Shown: positions 1 to 12,114 of the stretch, piece after piece
How the letters are laid out: every line of letters begins with the position of its first letter
Position numbering within the stretch: the first letter of the stretch is position 1
Assembly: GCA_009792885.1 (NCBI GenBank)
Contig: WMCF01000031.1
Location: forward strand, 618,349-682,348
Reading direction: 5' to 3'
DNA length: 64,000 nucleotides
Source: Eremophila alpestris peregrina
Taxonomy: Eukaryota; Chordata; Aves; Passeriformes; Alaudidae
Notes under the pieces: model-generated
The model's database searches: none
The model's input: only the letters and a program-made list of their open reading frames with translations
What the model was told of the DNA's origin: nothing
Position numbers and translations under genes: made by a program

Positions 1-1030
1 GCCTCATCCTTCACCGTAACAGTGAAAACAAGTCTGCCCAATCCACACTCAGATGGAGGTAGCAGACATCAGGCTCAGAGCAGCAATAACAGCATCTCTT
101 TACCCAGACCCTTGATAAAAGATGGAACTCATTGGCATGAGTTTGATAGACACTGAAAGTTTACATGGATACAGATGAGATCAGAAAAGAGGGGGAGGAG
201 GAAGGGTTCAGCCTTGACACCAGAGCATCCAAGAGGCAGAAACAAAGGTATGGAACCACAAAGTCCATTAACAAAAATAAAACTTTGAATTAATGGTGAT
301 GAGTTTCTGGAGGTGAAAAGCAGCCTCATGAACAGCAGGTTCATAGAGCCAAGGTTTTAGCCTGATTTCCTTCCCTTCACATAGAGGGAAAACTGAGGTT
401 ATTTCTAGGTAACTCTTGCTTGAGGAAGGAAATGATCTTGAAGATCCCTTCAAACCCAATCCTAAACCCATTCTAAAACTGTAGTTTAAAAAGAAAAAAA
501 AAAGTGCAAATAAAGATTTTCAGGCTTGCAGACACCCTCACAAATCCTCAGTCCAGTTCCTCAGAGCTCAGTCTGGATGCCAGGACTGAGGATCCAAGTG
601 TGCAAGGACACTTCACACATTCTGCTAATGCCAAGGAAACTTCAAACCTTCAGCCCCACTTACCAAATACTTCAAATAAGTAACCTTTCTGTTAGGGGTA
701 AGATCAGATCATGGATAATTTTCAGCGCATACAGTTCATTTTTTCACAACTACTGAGGTTAGATTCCCTGCAGCTTCCCTGCTTCAGCTACTTCACACTG
801 TTGTCATGCTGCAAACGAGCTTTAAACTCGGCTTAACCACACCAACCACAAGTTGTTTTATATCTTATTAGAAAAACGACTTAATTTCCGGTGTAATCTT
901 GTACAGGAGCTCAAATCTGCAACAGCAACAGCATCAGTATTGTAATATAATCTGGAAGTATTATAATAAAAATAAACATAGTCAAAGAACATTTTACAAA
1001 TGTTAATTATTACTAGGGGAGAAAATCCTG
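1..1030. other. Noncoding stretch, nothing specific
   Basis: AT-leaning sequence with short open frames only (the longest is 76 codons at 526-756) and no recognisable protein wording. I see no RNA gene or known repeat. The stretch around 830-1010 is AT-rich with runs such as TATAATCTGG and AATAAAAATAAA that have no clear function. Confidence 0.6.
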
Positions 1031-1034
1031 TCAG

Positions 1035-1170
1035 ACAGGTATGTGATAGTAATAGTTATCTTATTTTACAGGCAGAGAAGCTGAGCCAGAGATTAAGAAG
1101 TTAAGTGACTTGCCCAAGGCCATGAAGGGAAGCAAAGTGAGAATAAGGACTAAAAAGCAGGAATTCCCAG
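1035..1170 (-). repeat. MIR-like ancient SINE fragment
   Basis: On the plus strand this reads as the reverse complement of a MIR-type SINE. The order is a run like the complement of AAAATGGGGATAATAATAG, then TTTTACAGGCAGAGAAGCTG, then the diagnostic core TTAAGTGACTTGCCCAAGG at about 1101-1119, then a remnant of the 'AGTAAGTGGCAGAGC.GGGATT' part. That core is the best-known piece of the amniote MIR family. The copy is truncated and diverged, as expected for an old element. It could be another member of the wider CORE-SINE group; assignment to that broad family is fairly secure. Confidence 0.8.
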
Positions 1171-1174
1171 CAGC

Positions 1175-2545
1175 CCTGCAGGCTACAAGGCCCTTTTCTA
1201 TCCACCTTTTCCACAATTCCCAAATCAGTTCCACTTGATTCCAATGGCTTCAGAAGAGATTTTCTGATAAGGAGACCTGCCTGACAGAGAATACATTCAG
1301 AGTGTGCAACCAAGATTTCAAGAGTTATCTTGATTTTTAGGAGCTTGGCTGCACTCTCTTTTTTAACTTTAGCTTGGAAGTAGCATACAGGCATTCAAAA
1401 TGTCTTAATGCAGTAAAAAAAGAACGATTTGGTTTCTCTGTCCCTGTCTAAAGCAAAGCCCTGGAACCAGCCCGGGAACAGACAGGATGCTGCAGCAGCC
1501 AGTGGATCACACCAGTCTCTTTCTGTGAACTGTCTCCCCCATCCCAGCTGCTGCTGCTGCACTGAGAACTGATGGGAAGGGAAGGCAGGGACTGCTCCCG
1601 TGGCTTGGAAAGACAAGGCTCGCTGTGCCACCTGCAGGGCTGGCTGGAAAAGATGCCTCTCGTAGGGATTAGCACCGGCTCCAAGGCGGGAGCCACTGTT
1701 TCCATCCAGGGTGGAGCAGCCTCGCAGCAGCTAATTAGCATGGTGAGCAAGAACTGAACATGGACTAGAGAATGATTCTGTCTCATTCCATGGGGTAGTT
1801 TCACTCCATTCCTGCCTGCGCTCACCTATTTGTGTTCTGTTGAATGGGGGAAACTGAAAAAACAAACACATATGAGAATCAAATCTAAGTTATGCAGTTT
1901 ACATACAAGTTCTGTGGAACCTCTCCCACCTGTACCTAGCTGCCTCCCCCTGCACTGAGCTGCAGCTCTTCACCAGGACTCCCTCATTTTATTTTACTTC
2001 TGATTTAATGCCATTATCTCCCCATAATTAGTTACTAATGCATCTCCAAATGCACACCTTTACCCTGTGTTCTGCTGGAGCAAATGTACTGAACAGAGGA
2101 GTTCAGGAATTGGTCTAAATATACCTAAAACTAATCTAGGAAAGGATCAAAGTTTGGCAGGGAGGTTAAAAATACGTGTTCCATTTTGGCTGAAGCCTTC
2201 TTTGCTTTCTTTATTGGTTGTGAGCACCTGCAGTGGAGGAGAGCAGCAGTCAGAAGCTGAGAGAGATCTTTTAAGTCATTGTGCCTTCACTCACGGTGAT
2301 CTCTGCTGGACAGGCACTCCCAAATAATGAAGTCCTCTTCATTTGCTCCTCCTGCCAACCTACACTTATTCCCCACCACACTGATTGCTCCTGCTTGCTG
2401 CAGTGTGCTTTAAATGTCCCAAGAGATGGGGATTCTACCACTTTCACTAAAAAAATCGTTTACACAGCCTAGTGGATTCGGCCCCTGGGGAGGCTTTTTT
2501 ATTGCGTTTGGTTTCAGTGAGAGCCTCGGAGGTGTCGGTCAGTGA
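1175..2545. other. Noncoding stretch, nothing specific
   Basis: Several overlapping frames lie here on both strands (for example 125 codons on the minus strand at 1448-1825 and 86 codons on the plus strand at 2067-2327). Their translations are Ser/Leu/Pro-rich and resemble no family I know. There is a CTGCTGCTGCTGC run near 1549-1560, too short to call a microsatellite. No gene is supported. Confidence 0.55.
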
Positions 2546-2551
2546 TTGATT

Positions 2552-2745
2552 ATTGTTTGTATTGTGGTAGCACCTACAGGCACCCGCTGAAACTGCAGAC
2601 CTGCTCAGAGGTGTTGCCGAGCCCAAACTCCTGCAGGAAGGACAGTTCAGCCAAGCAGAGGCACAGGGAGAGAAACTGATTTCCCAAGCCCAAGCAGTGG
2701 CATGGAAATGCAGTGAGGAGTGGAGACAAACTGCCCTAAACCTGA
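2552..2745 (+). repeat. Old amniote SINE-like fragment (GTAGCACCTA family)
   Basis: The segment opens with TTGTATTGTGGTAGCACCTA, which matches the head of an old repeat common in turtles and crocodilians (TTGTATTACGGTAGCACCTAGAGGCCCC in memory-level wording). About 100 bases later it has AGAGGCACAGGGAGAGAAACTGATTTCCCAAGC, comparable to the 'gaggcacagagag..cttgcccaag' segment shared with MIR/CORE-SINE elements. The middle is heavily diverged and shortened. I am fairly sure it is an ancient interspersed repeat and unsure of the exact family name. Confidence 0.55.
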
Positions 2746-2749
2746 GTCA

Positions 2750-4415
2750 GTCCCTGTGTTCCCACCTGGGCACAACACCCAGAACAGCACCTCGAGCATC
2801 CAGGTGATGTGTGTGTGCCCACAGGAATTGTTCTGATGAAAGGAGCACCAAAAATAATTATCCTATAGAGTACAACAATAATCCCATAACAACCAAACCC
2901 CATTAGGGCTGATGGTTTTACAGGGCTCCAGTGCTGCAGCAGAAGTCACGAGCACACAGGCTAAAGCTCCACTGCAGGGTTTTCTCTCAAGCCATGGGGA
3001 AAACAGAGAGAATTCTGAGGACAGCAGCAGAAATGAAGAAAAATAAAGTAGGCATCAAAGGTTAAGCCACCAGATGAGATTGCAGGAGGTGGTAGATTAT
3101 GTGATCTTCTTGTATTTTAATTCAGTTCTTCCCTTCCCATGTTAAATAAATCCTCTTTTTTGGACACCAATGGCCTCTTCCCATTTATCCTCAGACAAAG
3201 TTTGCTGTGAGAAGCAGCACCTGGACTAAACCATCATTCCAGAGCTAAAACAAATCATTTGCTGACTCCTCAAATGGCGAGGGGGACACTGGTATTAAGA
3301 TCAAGGTTAACACCTTCATTCAACCAGGCTCTCCATTCAGTTGGGGAATCACTCAACAGCCCAGCAAACAGAACCCAACATCCTATTGATTTCAGGACTT
3401 TCTTCCTTCCCTGTACAACACTTACAAGCACAGAAATACAGCTCCGTGTCTGAAGAGTAAAAAAATTCCTATACTGTGGTATCTGTTAATCTGATGGATG
3501 GTTAAAACAGAAGCTAAAACTCGAGATGCATAAATAACTGATTTTGTATTTTGCTTGCATTATAGAAAAAATAAAGGAAGAGAGATTAGTTGGGCAGCAG
3601 CCCAAAATAAACACTATTTTTTCAGATTTTTTTCAGTGAACTGAAAAACAGAACAACGTAACATTTTGGCCTCAAACAAAGCATTTAATTTGACCCAAGG
3701 AAAAACACTTAAAAATAACACTGAAGTTAATTCCTAAGTTTCTCATTTGAAACAAAAATACCAAACCGCTTTTTCCCCTCAGTGTTCTGACTAGCTTCAA
3801 AAACTGGCAGTAGGGCACATGGTGTCTGCTTTAACCAGTGGATTTCAGCCTCTATTTCTGAGATACTTCATTTGACTAAAATCTGTATTTCCTGAGTGGG
3901 AAAAGAACAGAAGAGATTTGGGCCAGCGAGTGACTGTGCTTAGGTCAGTACAAACTGCACCGGAAGTTTTCTATTCTTGAGATCCCCTATTTCCCAAGGG
4001 CATTCACAGTATCCCTCAGAGCACAGACAACCAGAGAACACAAGAATCTCACCAAAAGATTAAAGCTCTGTTTCTTGTGTCAATATTAGATCTTACAAGA
4101 CTTACAAGACACACACTGCAATTTGGCCTGAACGTTCGGGCAGGATGGAATGTGAGAAAAGGGATGCTGTTTCCCCAGCAGCACCTTGGGAGAATGTCCA
4201 CAGTCCCAGCATATGCCACCATCCTTGGATTCTCCCATCTCATTCCTGAGGAGTGTTTATGAGGCTGAGAAAAGCCCACCATAAGCCATGGGCTGTCTAA
4301 AATATCCACAAGAGCCCTCCTGAGTCACGAAGATGACAAATGTGTGTCCAGCCAGGACTGCTCTCCTCTGCTTCAGTTTCAGCAACTCCAAGTGAACTTT
4401 CAGAGCGTTGTGACC
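2750..4415. other. Noncoding stretch, nothing specific
   Basis: Composition is AT-leaning with short frames on both strands (up to 86 codons at 4049-4309, minus). A small 6-bp inverted repeat TTGGGC/GCCCAA lies at 3590-3605. Sequence around 3580-3780 is A-rich and unremarkable. I see no repeat family, RNA gene or coding signal. Confidence 0.55.
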
Positions 4416-4419
4416 CAGT

Positions 4420-4850
4420 GAAGCCAAATCGCGCGTCCCTTGAGACCTTCTCATTCTTTTCTCGCTCCCCCTCGGCCCCCTCATCAAATAAAGCCCAGAG
4501 TACGTGCGTCATTCTGACACATTCCCTTCAGGAAGTAATGGGAAGAGGATAGATTTTCTTCCTCCTAATGCCCCGGCTGTGTCCCTGCAGCACGAGGTCC
4601 CTCATTCCCACACTAACAGGCCTCCTGTGCGACCGGGCCGCGGGTAACCCGAGGAGCCATGACCAATGTGATGTCGGATTAGCATCGCCCGGGGACACTG
4701 TCAGCAGCCTTCTGCTGGGCTCTTTAAGAGAATATCCTGCTGTGATTCACAACAAGTCCTGTGTTCCAGAGACCAGAGATCTCATCCAGCAAATTAAAAG
4801 CGCTACAGTGAATTGCAGTGTTCCTGCTCGGAGCTCTCCCGGGGACTGAC
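4420..4850. promoter_or_regulatory. CpG-retaining pocket, candidate regulatory element
   Basis: CpG dinucleotides are clearly denser than in the flanks, with clusters such as AATCGCGCGTCCC (about 4428), ACGTGCGTC (about 4502) and GCGACCGGGCCGCGGG (about 4629). In the same pocket is GGATTAGCATCG (4676 onward), containing a K50-homeodomain-type GGATTA. Retained CpG outside a gene usually marks unmethylated or selected sequence, so an enhancer or minor promoter is possible. This is inferred from composition only; no TATA box or transcript evidence is visible. Confidence 0.3.
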
Positions 4851-4859
4851 CTAAATGGT

Positions 4860-5310
4860 GTGTGCTCTATCAAGGGTAAAAGCCACCTGCTACACAGAGC
4901 CTGGGCTGCAGAGCACTGTGACCCACCTGTGACCACGAGGGACACGAGGGACTGGGATGCAGGGCTGCTGCTCAACTTCTCTGTGGTTTGGCAAAGTTGG
5001 GTTCAGCACAGCAATTTGTCTCAAGCGTGTTGAGTCACATACTGGTAACTCTTCAATACGTTCTGCAGTATTCACTGACACATATTTGTTATCTTGATTA
5101 CTAATTACAAAAAGCAGGGTGACTCACAACAAGGGCTGAGGAGACCACTGGTTTGACCAGCCTTGCTGGCTGTGTGCTGGGCTGGGAGTTGTGTGCACGA
5201 CTGGCTGGGAAGGAACTGCAGCAAAAGTCTGCTCTGCAACTGCCTCCTTCAGCTGTGACAGCACCAGGGACCCAGCCAGGGACAGAGCAGTGACCTGGAA
5301 CTCATGGAAA
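4860..5310. other. Noncoding stretch before a CR1 copy
   Basis: Short frames only. The segment 5080-5110 (ATTTGTTATCTTGATTACTA) is AT-rich and could be a piece of conserved noncoding sequence, but nothing decisive is visible. Confidence 0.5.
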
Positions 5311-5316
5311 TATTCA

Positions 5317-5705
5317 GAGTCACAGAATGGGTCAGGTTGGAAGGGACCATAGTGGGCCACCTGGAGCCACTTCCCTGCCCCAGCAGGGCCATCCCAGAGC
5401 ACAGGATTGTGTCCAGAGGGCTCTGGAATATCCCCAGGACACCCCACAGCATCTCTGGACAATCTGTTTAGGGCTGGGCACTGCCCAGGGAAGAAGTTAA
5501 GCCTCCTGTGCAGGGGAAATTGCTGGGCTCAGTCCCTGCCTGTTCCTCTGGTGCCATTGCTGGGCCCCCAGAGCAGAGCCTGGGCCCTGCCCAGAGCCCT
5601 CCCTGCACACAGGGACATCCAGGGCTGAGGGTCCCTCTCCAGGCTGAACAGCCCCAGCTCCCTGGGCTTTTCCTCATAAGAGAAATGCTCCAATAACACT
5701 CCATG
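5317..5705 (-). repeat. CR1 LINE 3' fragment
   Basis: Reading left to right this is the reverse complement of a CR1 3' end: CACAGAATGGGTCAGGTTGG then AAGGGACC at the left, then a long stretch ending with CTCCAGGCTGAACAGCCCCA, GCTCCCTGGGC and CCTCATAAGAGAAATGCTCCA. That order of phrases is typical of bird CR1 elements. About 390 bases survive; the body and any ORF2 coding are missing, so the copy is a dead, 5'-truncated insertion. The several open frames inside (96 and 78 codons on the minus strand, 73 on the plus) are by-products of this GC-rich repeat. This is one of the best supports for an avian source. Confidence 0.92.
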
Positions 5706-5709
5706 TCTA

Positions 5710-8700
5710 AAACTACTCAGCGGAGTATATGAAGGAGTGCAGGAGTGATTTGCATTTCTGCTTGATGAATACCATAATGCCAGAGAAAAAAGCTGCCTCT
5801 CTAACAAGCAACAGCACAAGGAAAAGGGGCAGAGGGAAACAAGGAAGAGGTAATTGCTTTAATGGGAATACACCAAGAATCCTTTTCTTGTGAAATGGGG
5901 TTTGTATGCCCTCAAATATCAGAGCTGTGGGTTTGCATCTGCTTTGGAAGTGAATGCTCAATGCAACACTGGCAATTTCTTCCCTTTTAGCTGAAAGCAC
6001 AGAATGCCATCAACTGCAGCAAACCCACCAAAGAACTTGCCACTCAAGCAGGCCCTGCTCAGTCTGAGGGAGCCAACAATATCCTAGTCCAAGGTAATGT
6101 GCCTCCAAACACGTTTTGATTACACCAAAAGAACAGGAACACTCAGCTGTGCCGCGGCTCCTCCTTTCTTCTCCCTCTGGCCTCCCACGTTACAGATTAA
6201 AACAAGAACAGCAAGAACGCATCTGGCATTTACGGAGCGTCAAAAACTTCTCCGAGACCTCCTGGAACAAACAGCTCCTTGGAGCTGCTGATAGGTCTCC
6301 AGCTCTGTGCAAGGGGTCAGACTTAGGAACTGTCAACAGCTTCCTAATGTATGCTCTTTCTCCAGGAAAGGGGGTCCCAGGTTTTATAGCCTCATAGATT
6401 CGTTAATCAGAACACACACAGGCTGGGACAGCCACTGTTTGTTTTCTCTGACAAGTTTGGCATTTTCCTCCTGGGAGCCAGGAAGCTTTAAAGACGTAAG
6501 ACTCTCCCACTTTAACTGGACAAGAAAACCAGTCTGGACAAACTGAGACATGTCATAGTGGCTACTTAATTCTGAGCCTGAAGGTGCCATTTTAGAGAGT
6601 TTACAATAACATCAATGTCAGGGCAAAGGAAATTAAATTTCCCTCCCTTCCCTACTGTCTCCATTTTCTCCAGGCTTTCACCCCAGTACCTCAGGACAGT
6701 CTGGCCCATCAGAGGCCCAATACACGTGGCCACACTGATAATGATGTCACCATCAGGAAGCTGTTCCAGAGGGAGTTCTCCAAGCAAAGCAAGCCTGCCC
6801 TGTGTGTGGTGGCAATGTGCCACAAACTGCTTCTGCTCACTCGTGACAGCGGCTTAAAAACCAGAAACATGAAATGGCAAACACAGCGAGCAAAACTTCT
6901 AAATGAAACTACACCCCCTTCAAATCAGCAGTTCTGTGATGTAGACTCTGCCATCAGAGTAAGGACTTACTATAAATAACTCCCAGACAATCACAAAGGG
7001 GAATTCCAAGTGTTTCCAAGGCGGTGTAGCCCAGCCACTTAAAAAAGTATCTTAAACCCTAGAAGCTGCCATAATTCATTATGCTTTAATGGCCTGGATG
7101 AGACAAGAAAATTGTACTTTTAAAACTTTATACCATCAAAGAGGAGTCAACAGGAGGATTTCAGCAAAAATCATTTCAGCCTCTTTTCCTCATGTCTTGC
7201 TCAAAAGTGAAACTCCCTCCTATGAAATCATCCCAGCACCAGGAGGGCTGCAGGGACCCTCACTGTGTTCCTGGCAGAAAATAACCATCACAGTCCACAT
7301 GTAGTGTCCAGCTTAGCATGTCCCCAGGCCACTGAATCCCACCAAGGAGGTGAGTATTTAGCACTTCTCCTGTTTCTTTCTCTTCCTAAGCACCTGCTCT
7401 AAGGCACTGCCAGAGACAGTTTCTGGGGACAGATGAATCTTCTGGCAGCTACAGCAGCCAGAGGCCCTGCTCTGTGGGCATATTCCCATTCTTCCTTCAT
7501 GGTATTCCTCTGTCCTTCCTCCCCTTGACTGGAATTCTTGATTTCCACAACCTTCTCTGGCTCTAGTACTGACTCTGGCTCTAGCACAGCTATTGAAACA
7601 CTCCACAATGGGAATGGCCAAGATTAAGGAAGGCAAAAGAGTGCTTAGTCCAACAGTGATACCTTGCAGGAAGAAGGCTCCATTATCCTTCTCTAGAATA
7701 GGAACTCACTTTACCTTAGTTTTAAGCACAGCACACACACCCCCGCCAAGTCACACAGGCATTTCTCCTGTCACTGGCTGGAGCAGTGCTTATATCTTGT
7801 TGAAGTCAAAGCATGTCCCATTGAAGTTACAATGAAACACTGTGCTTAAGTGCTTTGCTGAATCAGAGCCATCATAACTATCCATTAGGCTTTGATCTGG
7901 TTAATGTTTGTCCAAATATGGCCCCACAACGGGAAAGCAATGAACCATTATTAAAAGAAGGAAGAACAGCTGGAATTATTTTAGTGTACAACTACATGCA
8001 CAAACACACAGCAAGCAACAGATTGAAAGCTGTTCTTGTTATTCCTCGAATTATTCTCCTCTCATTCCCTTAGTTACAAAACTATTAATTAGGGTCTTAT
8101 TTTTATTCCACCCCCTCCCCCTTAATGTACTCAGTGCTCATCCAATTTACACACAGAGTTTATCTTGGCAAAAAAAGAAAGGGAAGGAGAAGAATCTCTG
8201 TACAGGGGTGGAGGGGGGAGAGGTGTTTGTTTGAGGGGAGTCACCACAGTCATCACTCAGTCACAGTACAAGAGAAAAAGGAGAAATACTAAGGAGGGCT
8301 TAACTCTTCATGCTATTTATACACCAGAGATGTGTTGTGTATAACTGAAAGGGAATTGAGTACTTGCCTCTTCTTCACTCACACAATCTACACTGCCTAT
8401 TTCTTGACAAAAAACACCAAAAAAATCTGGCCTGTTCCAGTCTAGTTTCTTGAAAAGCAGGTTCATTGCCAGAAATGTAGAAAGAAGACAAAATTAGAAA
8501 GAGCTGACTCCAGCCATTACAACAAGCCCACACTAACACAGTGTCTGTGCTCAGTGATGTTGGTGACTATTCCTCTTTCTGATCTCAACATTCCCTGCTG
8601 TACCAAGGTTACACAAGTCTCACAGGGCATCATTTGACTCTGGGCTGTTCAGGATGAGCTGGGGTCACTCAGCACTGTGCACCCCATCTCTTGCAGGCCA

Positions 8701-11395
8701 GCCCTGGCTAAGAGAGGAGCCAGATCCACCTCCAACAAGGGCAGCCCCAGCACCTCCAGCTGATGGAGTGCAGCAGAATAACACCATTCTTTTCTAAATC
8801 TTCCTGAGCTCTCCCTCTGATGACAGGGCTTGAGGACTTCACCTTTGCCATTGCAAAGATGCCCTGTGTTCTGTTTGGACAGCAGAGGTTTAAGAGATAA
8901 GCAAACAGACTTGGTGGCATGTTCTGATTAGAAAACACAGGTAAAAAGGCTCTCTTGATCTGCCTGATTAGGCCATTATAAATAAGACAGACAATCTGTT
9001 TCCAAACCAGTCATCCATTCATCTACAGCTGATAAAGAACAGTTTTGCAGAGAAGCAGAGGACTGGCCATTTCTTCTGACATCAGTGAGGTCTGTGTGTG
9101 AGTGTAGGTGTGTGCACCCACGTGTACTTGGCCCCACAACAAACTCCTTTTCCAGATGGAGCCTCCCAGCACTGCTCCAGCTCAAGGAAACATAAATATC
9201 AAAGGCAAGGTTAGAGTTAGTGTGAATAAAGGAGCTGCTTGCCCTAAGTCTGGCATGGACAGGAGGCACCACCCTGCAGGTTTCCTGTTTTGCACTGGAA
9301 GTAGAGCAAGGACCTGCTGTGCCCTTGCCCAGATCCCATGGCATGTTTCACACGCACTGCCCTGGGATGGGAACCTCAGCACACACAGCCCAGGGCCATC
9401 CCACTCACAACAGAGCCAGGAGGGACACAGGGACTTCCCAAAGCTCAGGACCTGTGGCCAGGCCTCCTGAGTGGGGCTGATGGGGCTGGAGTGACCTCCA
9501 GCTACTCTGGTGGCCCATGGTGGGACACTGGCAGCTGTAAAGGCAGCACAGCACCTCCTGGTTCCCAGGGCAGCACCTCTGGAAAGGCTTCCAAAGCCAG
9601 AGATACAAAGGGCTGATCATCCACATTATTTCACTCAAAGTCTGGATCCTGTCTCACCCTTTCAGGCACAACCACCCAAGTAATGCTGGCAGAGCAGACC
9701 CCAAACCATTCCATGAGCCATCATATTCTGCCTGCACTGCAGGGAAAACAGCCCTTGGGACTGCTGGGTTTGACACAGCTCTGGCTAAAGATGGAAAGAC
9801 CAGCAGTCATTTCCAGAGGAACACAACGCATTTCCTTATGGATCGGTCCTGCAGTCTTAGTTTCACTTCACTCAATCTAATCTGGATCATTTTCTGTCCC
9901 AGGTTTTGCAAAAAAAATATTTTCCCATTCAGATTGCAAACTCTCATTTGCAAAACAGAACAATAAAACAAATTGGAAAGTCCTCTTCCTCTTTTCTAAC
10001 ACTATGGTTTATTCTAGTAACATATTTTTAGACCCCTGGCATGTATGTAAAAATATATGTTCCCAGAGGAATTTCATACCACTATGCAATGGGAACTTGT
10101 TAGAGCATTTACTACTGACACACCCAGATTTATTGTTTCCCATGCATGTCTATAGTTTATTTTTTGATGTAAAAAGAAAACAACCAAAACAAACCCATAA
10201 AAATAAAAAGGCATGTATTTATATGTTTGGCTAAAAATAATGACTTTTTTTAAGCTGTGCACTGATAGGAAATTTATCTTCTCTGTATACAGTTTTTAGG
10301 TCAAACCCTCTTCTTTTCATGGAGACTTGATAAAAATGTAGATATGCCAGTATTTTTAAAACAATACATTTCTAGCTTATTTTTGTGCTGCTGAAAACCT
10401 AGTGTGCATAGAAAATGAAGAATTTTCCCACAGAAATAGTCAGGATTCTCAAAACCACAAGATCTGATTACATCTGGACAGCTCTGAAGACCTTGATAAA
10501 AGATTTATATATGAATGTCCAGAGTTTTGTGACATCTGTTCTGCCTTCTTACAAGTATTTTCAAACTTTCCCTCCTGATTTAGAGGACTGAGCACATCTG
10601 AAGGGCAAACTGCAGTTCTAACTGAAAACTTGGTAACAAATCTGATTTCAGTGGAAAAAATGGACAAACGTTTTGGAGGACACATGTATCAAGATGTTGT
10701 CTCAAGTCTTGGTCAGATTCAGCAAGAGGGGATGGACAGAGGATGAAAGAAGGCAGGGAAGAGAGCAGGGAAGGCAGGAACTGACCATGGACACCAGGCT
10801 AAAACAAAGCCATGCTGCAAAGCATGCAAACCTGTATCTGTAAAAATACAGGTGTGGAGCTCCTCTGCAAAGCACACCATTCATTTGAACCCTCTCCCAC
10901 AGAGGGGGAATATTCTCTGGAACTCTGCTTACCCCTTAAGGCCTCTGGAACAGAGACCTGGAGGTGCCCAGCTCCCTATCCACTCTGAGTACCAGTATTC
11001 CCCTGGTTATATCTGGGAGTAGGAAGAGCATCTTTCTAGGAAGTACAAATTCCATAAGCAAGATCTTAATTCAAAGGGAATCTGGCACCCTATTGAATGT
11101 CCCCTCCTGGCCAGAGCATCAGGTCAAGTACTGCAAGCTGTGATAATGAGGCTTGATTCTGACAATTCTGACCAGTAGCTGTTGTCATCCTGACTGCTTC
11201 TAAACCATCAAGAAGACACTGAATGACTTAGGCAGGGTTTATTTTTGGTATACAAATGTAAAGGAAAATGAAACTCAATGTCACAATTTCTGCCCCAGTC
11301 TCTGAGGAAATGTGATTTCAGAAGCACATGAAGAATCTTCCTAGCCCAGAGTGTGCCTTCTCTAACCAGATTTCTCAGTCACTCAGGTAGGAATT
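5710..11395. other. Long noncoding stretch
   Basis: No gene, RNA gene or clear repeat found. Short frames on both strands (up to 122 codons at 8976-9344, minus, and 120 codons at 9108-9470, plus) overlap one another and have no family resemblance. A perfect octamer ATTTGCAT is at 5748-5755. The piece 6105-6265 keeps several CpGs (for example CACGTTACAG and TACGGAGCGTC) in otherwise CpG-poor DNA. Short CA runs occur near 7727-7742. Around 9420-9600 the sequence is G/C-rich and repetitive in flavour but matches nothing I can name. Confidence 0.5.
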
Positions 11396-11401
11396 TTTTG
11401 G

Positions 11402-11411
11402 CTTTTCTTTC

Positions 11412-11444
<33 letters not shown>

Positions 11445-11445
11445 C
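11402..11445 (+). repeat. Polypyrimidine tract (TTTC)n/(TTTTC)n/T-run
   Basis: An uninterrupted C/T run made of TTTC, then TTTTC units, then a T-run of 15 or so, ending in CAG at about 11445-11447. It is most simply a microsatellite-like low-complexity tract. It also happens to look like a strong splice-acceptor tract, but no matching exon follows. Confidence 0.85.
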
Positions 11446-11449
11446 AGTC

Positions 11450-11970
11450 CAGAACCCCTAAACTTCCACCTTTCCTACTAAAGGCTTTCTGCCCTGAGGG
11501 AAAATCCTGTCCTGAGTTGACATGTCCATCACATCTCAGTAAGTGACTACCAACAACAAGGAGCTGCCCCAACAGAGGGGACAGAAGGGAAATGGGGAGG
11601 AGGAGACACAAGGCAGTGGGAACCCTGACTGCAGCCCTTTCCCTCTGGCCCCCAGCATGTAAATCACATGAACATGCCCTCACTTCAGATCAGTTACAGC
11701 CCATTCCCATCCCTCTGCAACACTCCCAAGCAGTGCCAGTAGGCACCAGCAGAGCTGTCACTGCCAGCCTCCGGGAGGGACGAGCTTCCAAAGGCTCCAA
11801 GCCCAGGAGGCTTTGAAAAGTAGCACACAGTATTCTGTCAGAAAGAGTCAAATGAGAGACAGCCTGGGCTAGGCTGGAGTGGTGTGTAAGACACCAGCAA
11901 TTCCAAGAAGGAATAAGCCAGGAAGAGGAGAAATCCATGGCATTAAGGCCTTAAACTGGATGTGCAGACC
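11450..11970. other. Noncoding stretch, nothing specific
   Basis: Short frames (up to 82 codons at 11690-11938, minus) with no recognisable protein. No repeat or RNA gene seen. Confidence 0.5.
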
Positions 11971-11974
11971 AATT

Positions 11975-12110
11975 TCAGCTGTGTCACACAACCCCTGTGA
12001 CATCAAGCACACAACTGACCCTTCGTCAGGCTTCCTATCTGTGAAATGGCAGCAAGAATTTTACTTTTCTCTTTTAAAAGTGCGGGTTTTTCCATTTTTG
12101 AGGCCATCAC
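11975..12110 (+). repeat. Possible MIR-like SINE fragment
   Basis: The phrases CTGTGACATCAAGCACACAA, then a C/T-rich stretch, then CTTCCTATCTGTGAAATGGC follow the order of the forward MIR consensus (…GTGACCTTGGGCAAGTCAC… CAGTTTCCTCATCTGTAAAATGG…). The match is weaker than in the 1.1 kb copy, and the piece could be chance similarity. An alignment to the MIR consensus would decide. Confidence 0.45.
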
Positions 12111-12114
12111 TCAT

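Noticed and set aside
5468..5819. Overlapping 78- and 96-codon frames on the minus strand
   Set aside because: They lie largely inside a truncated CR1 3' region outside ORF2, so they are by-products of repeat composition.
11402..11447. Strong splice-acceptor-like tract ending in CAG
   Set aside because: The tract is a TTTC/T simple repeat, and no exon-like sequence or matching donor follows.
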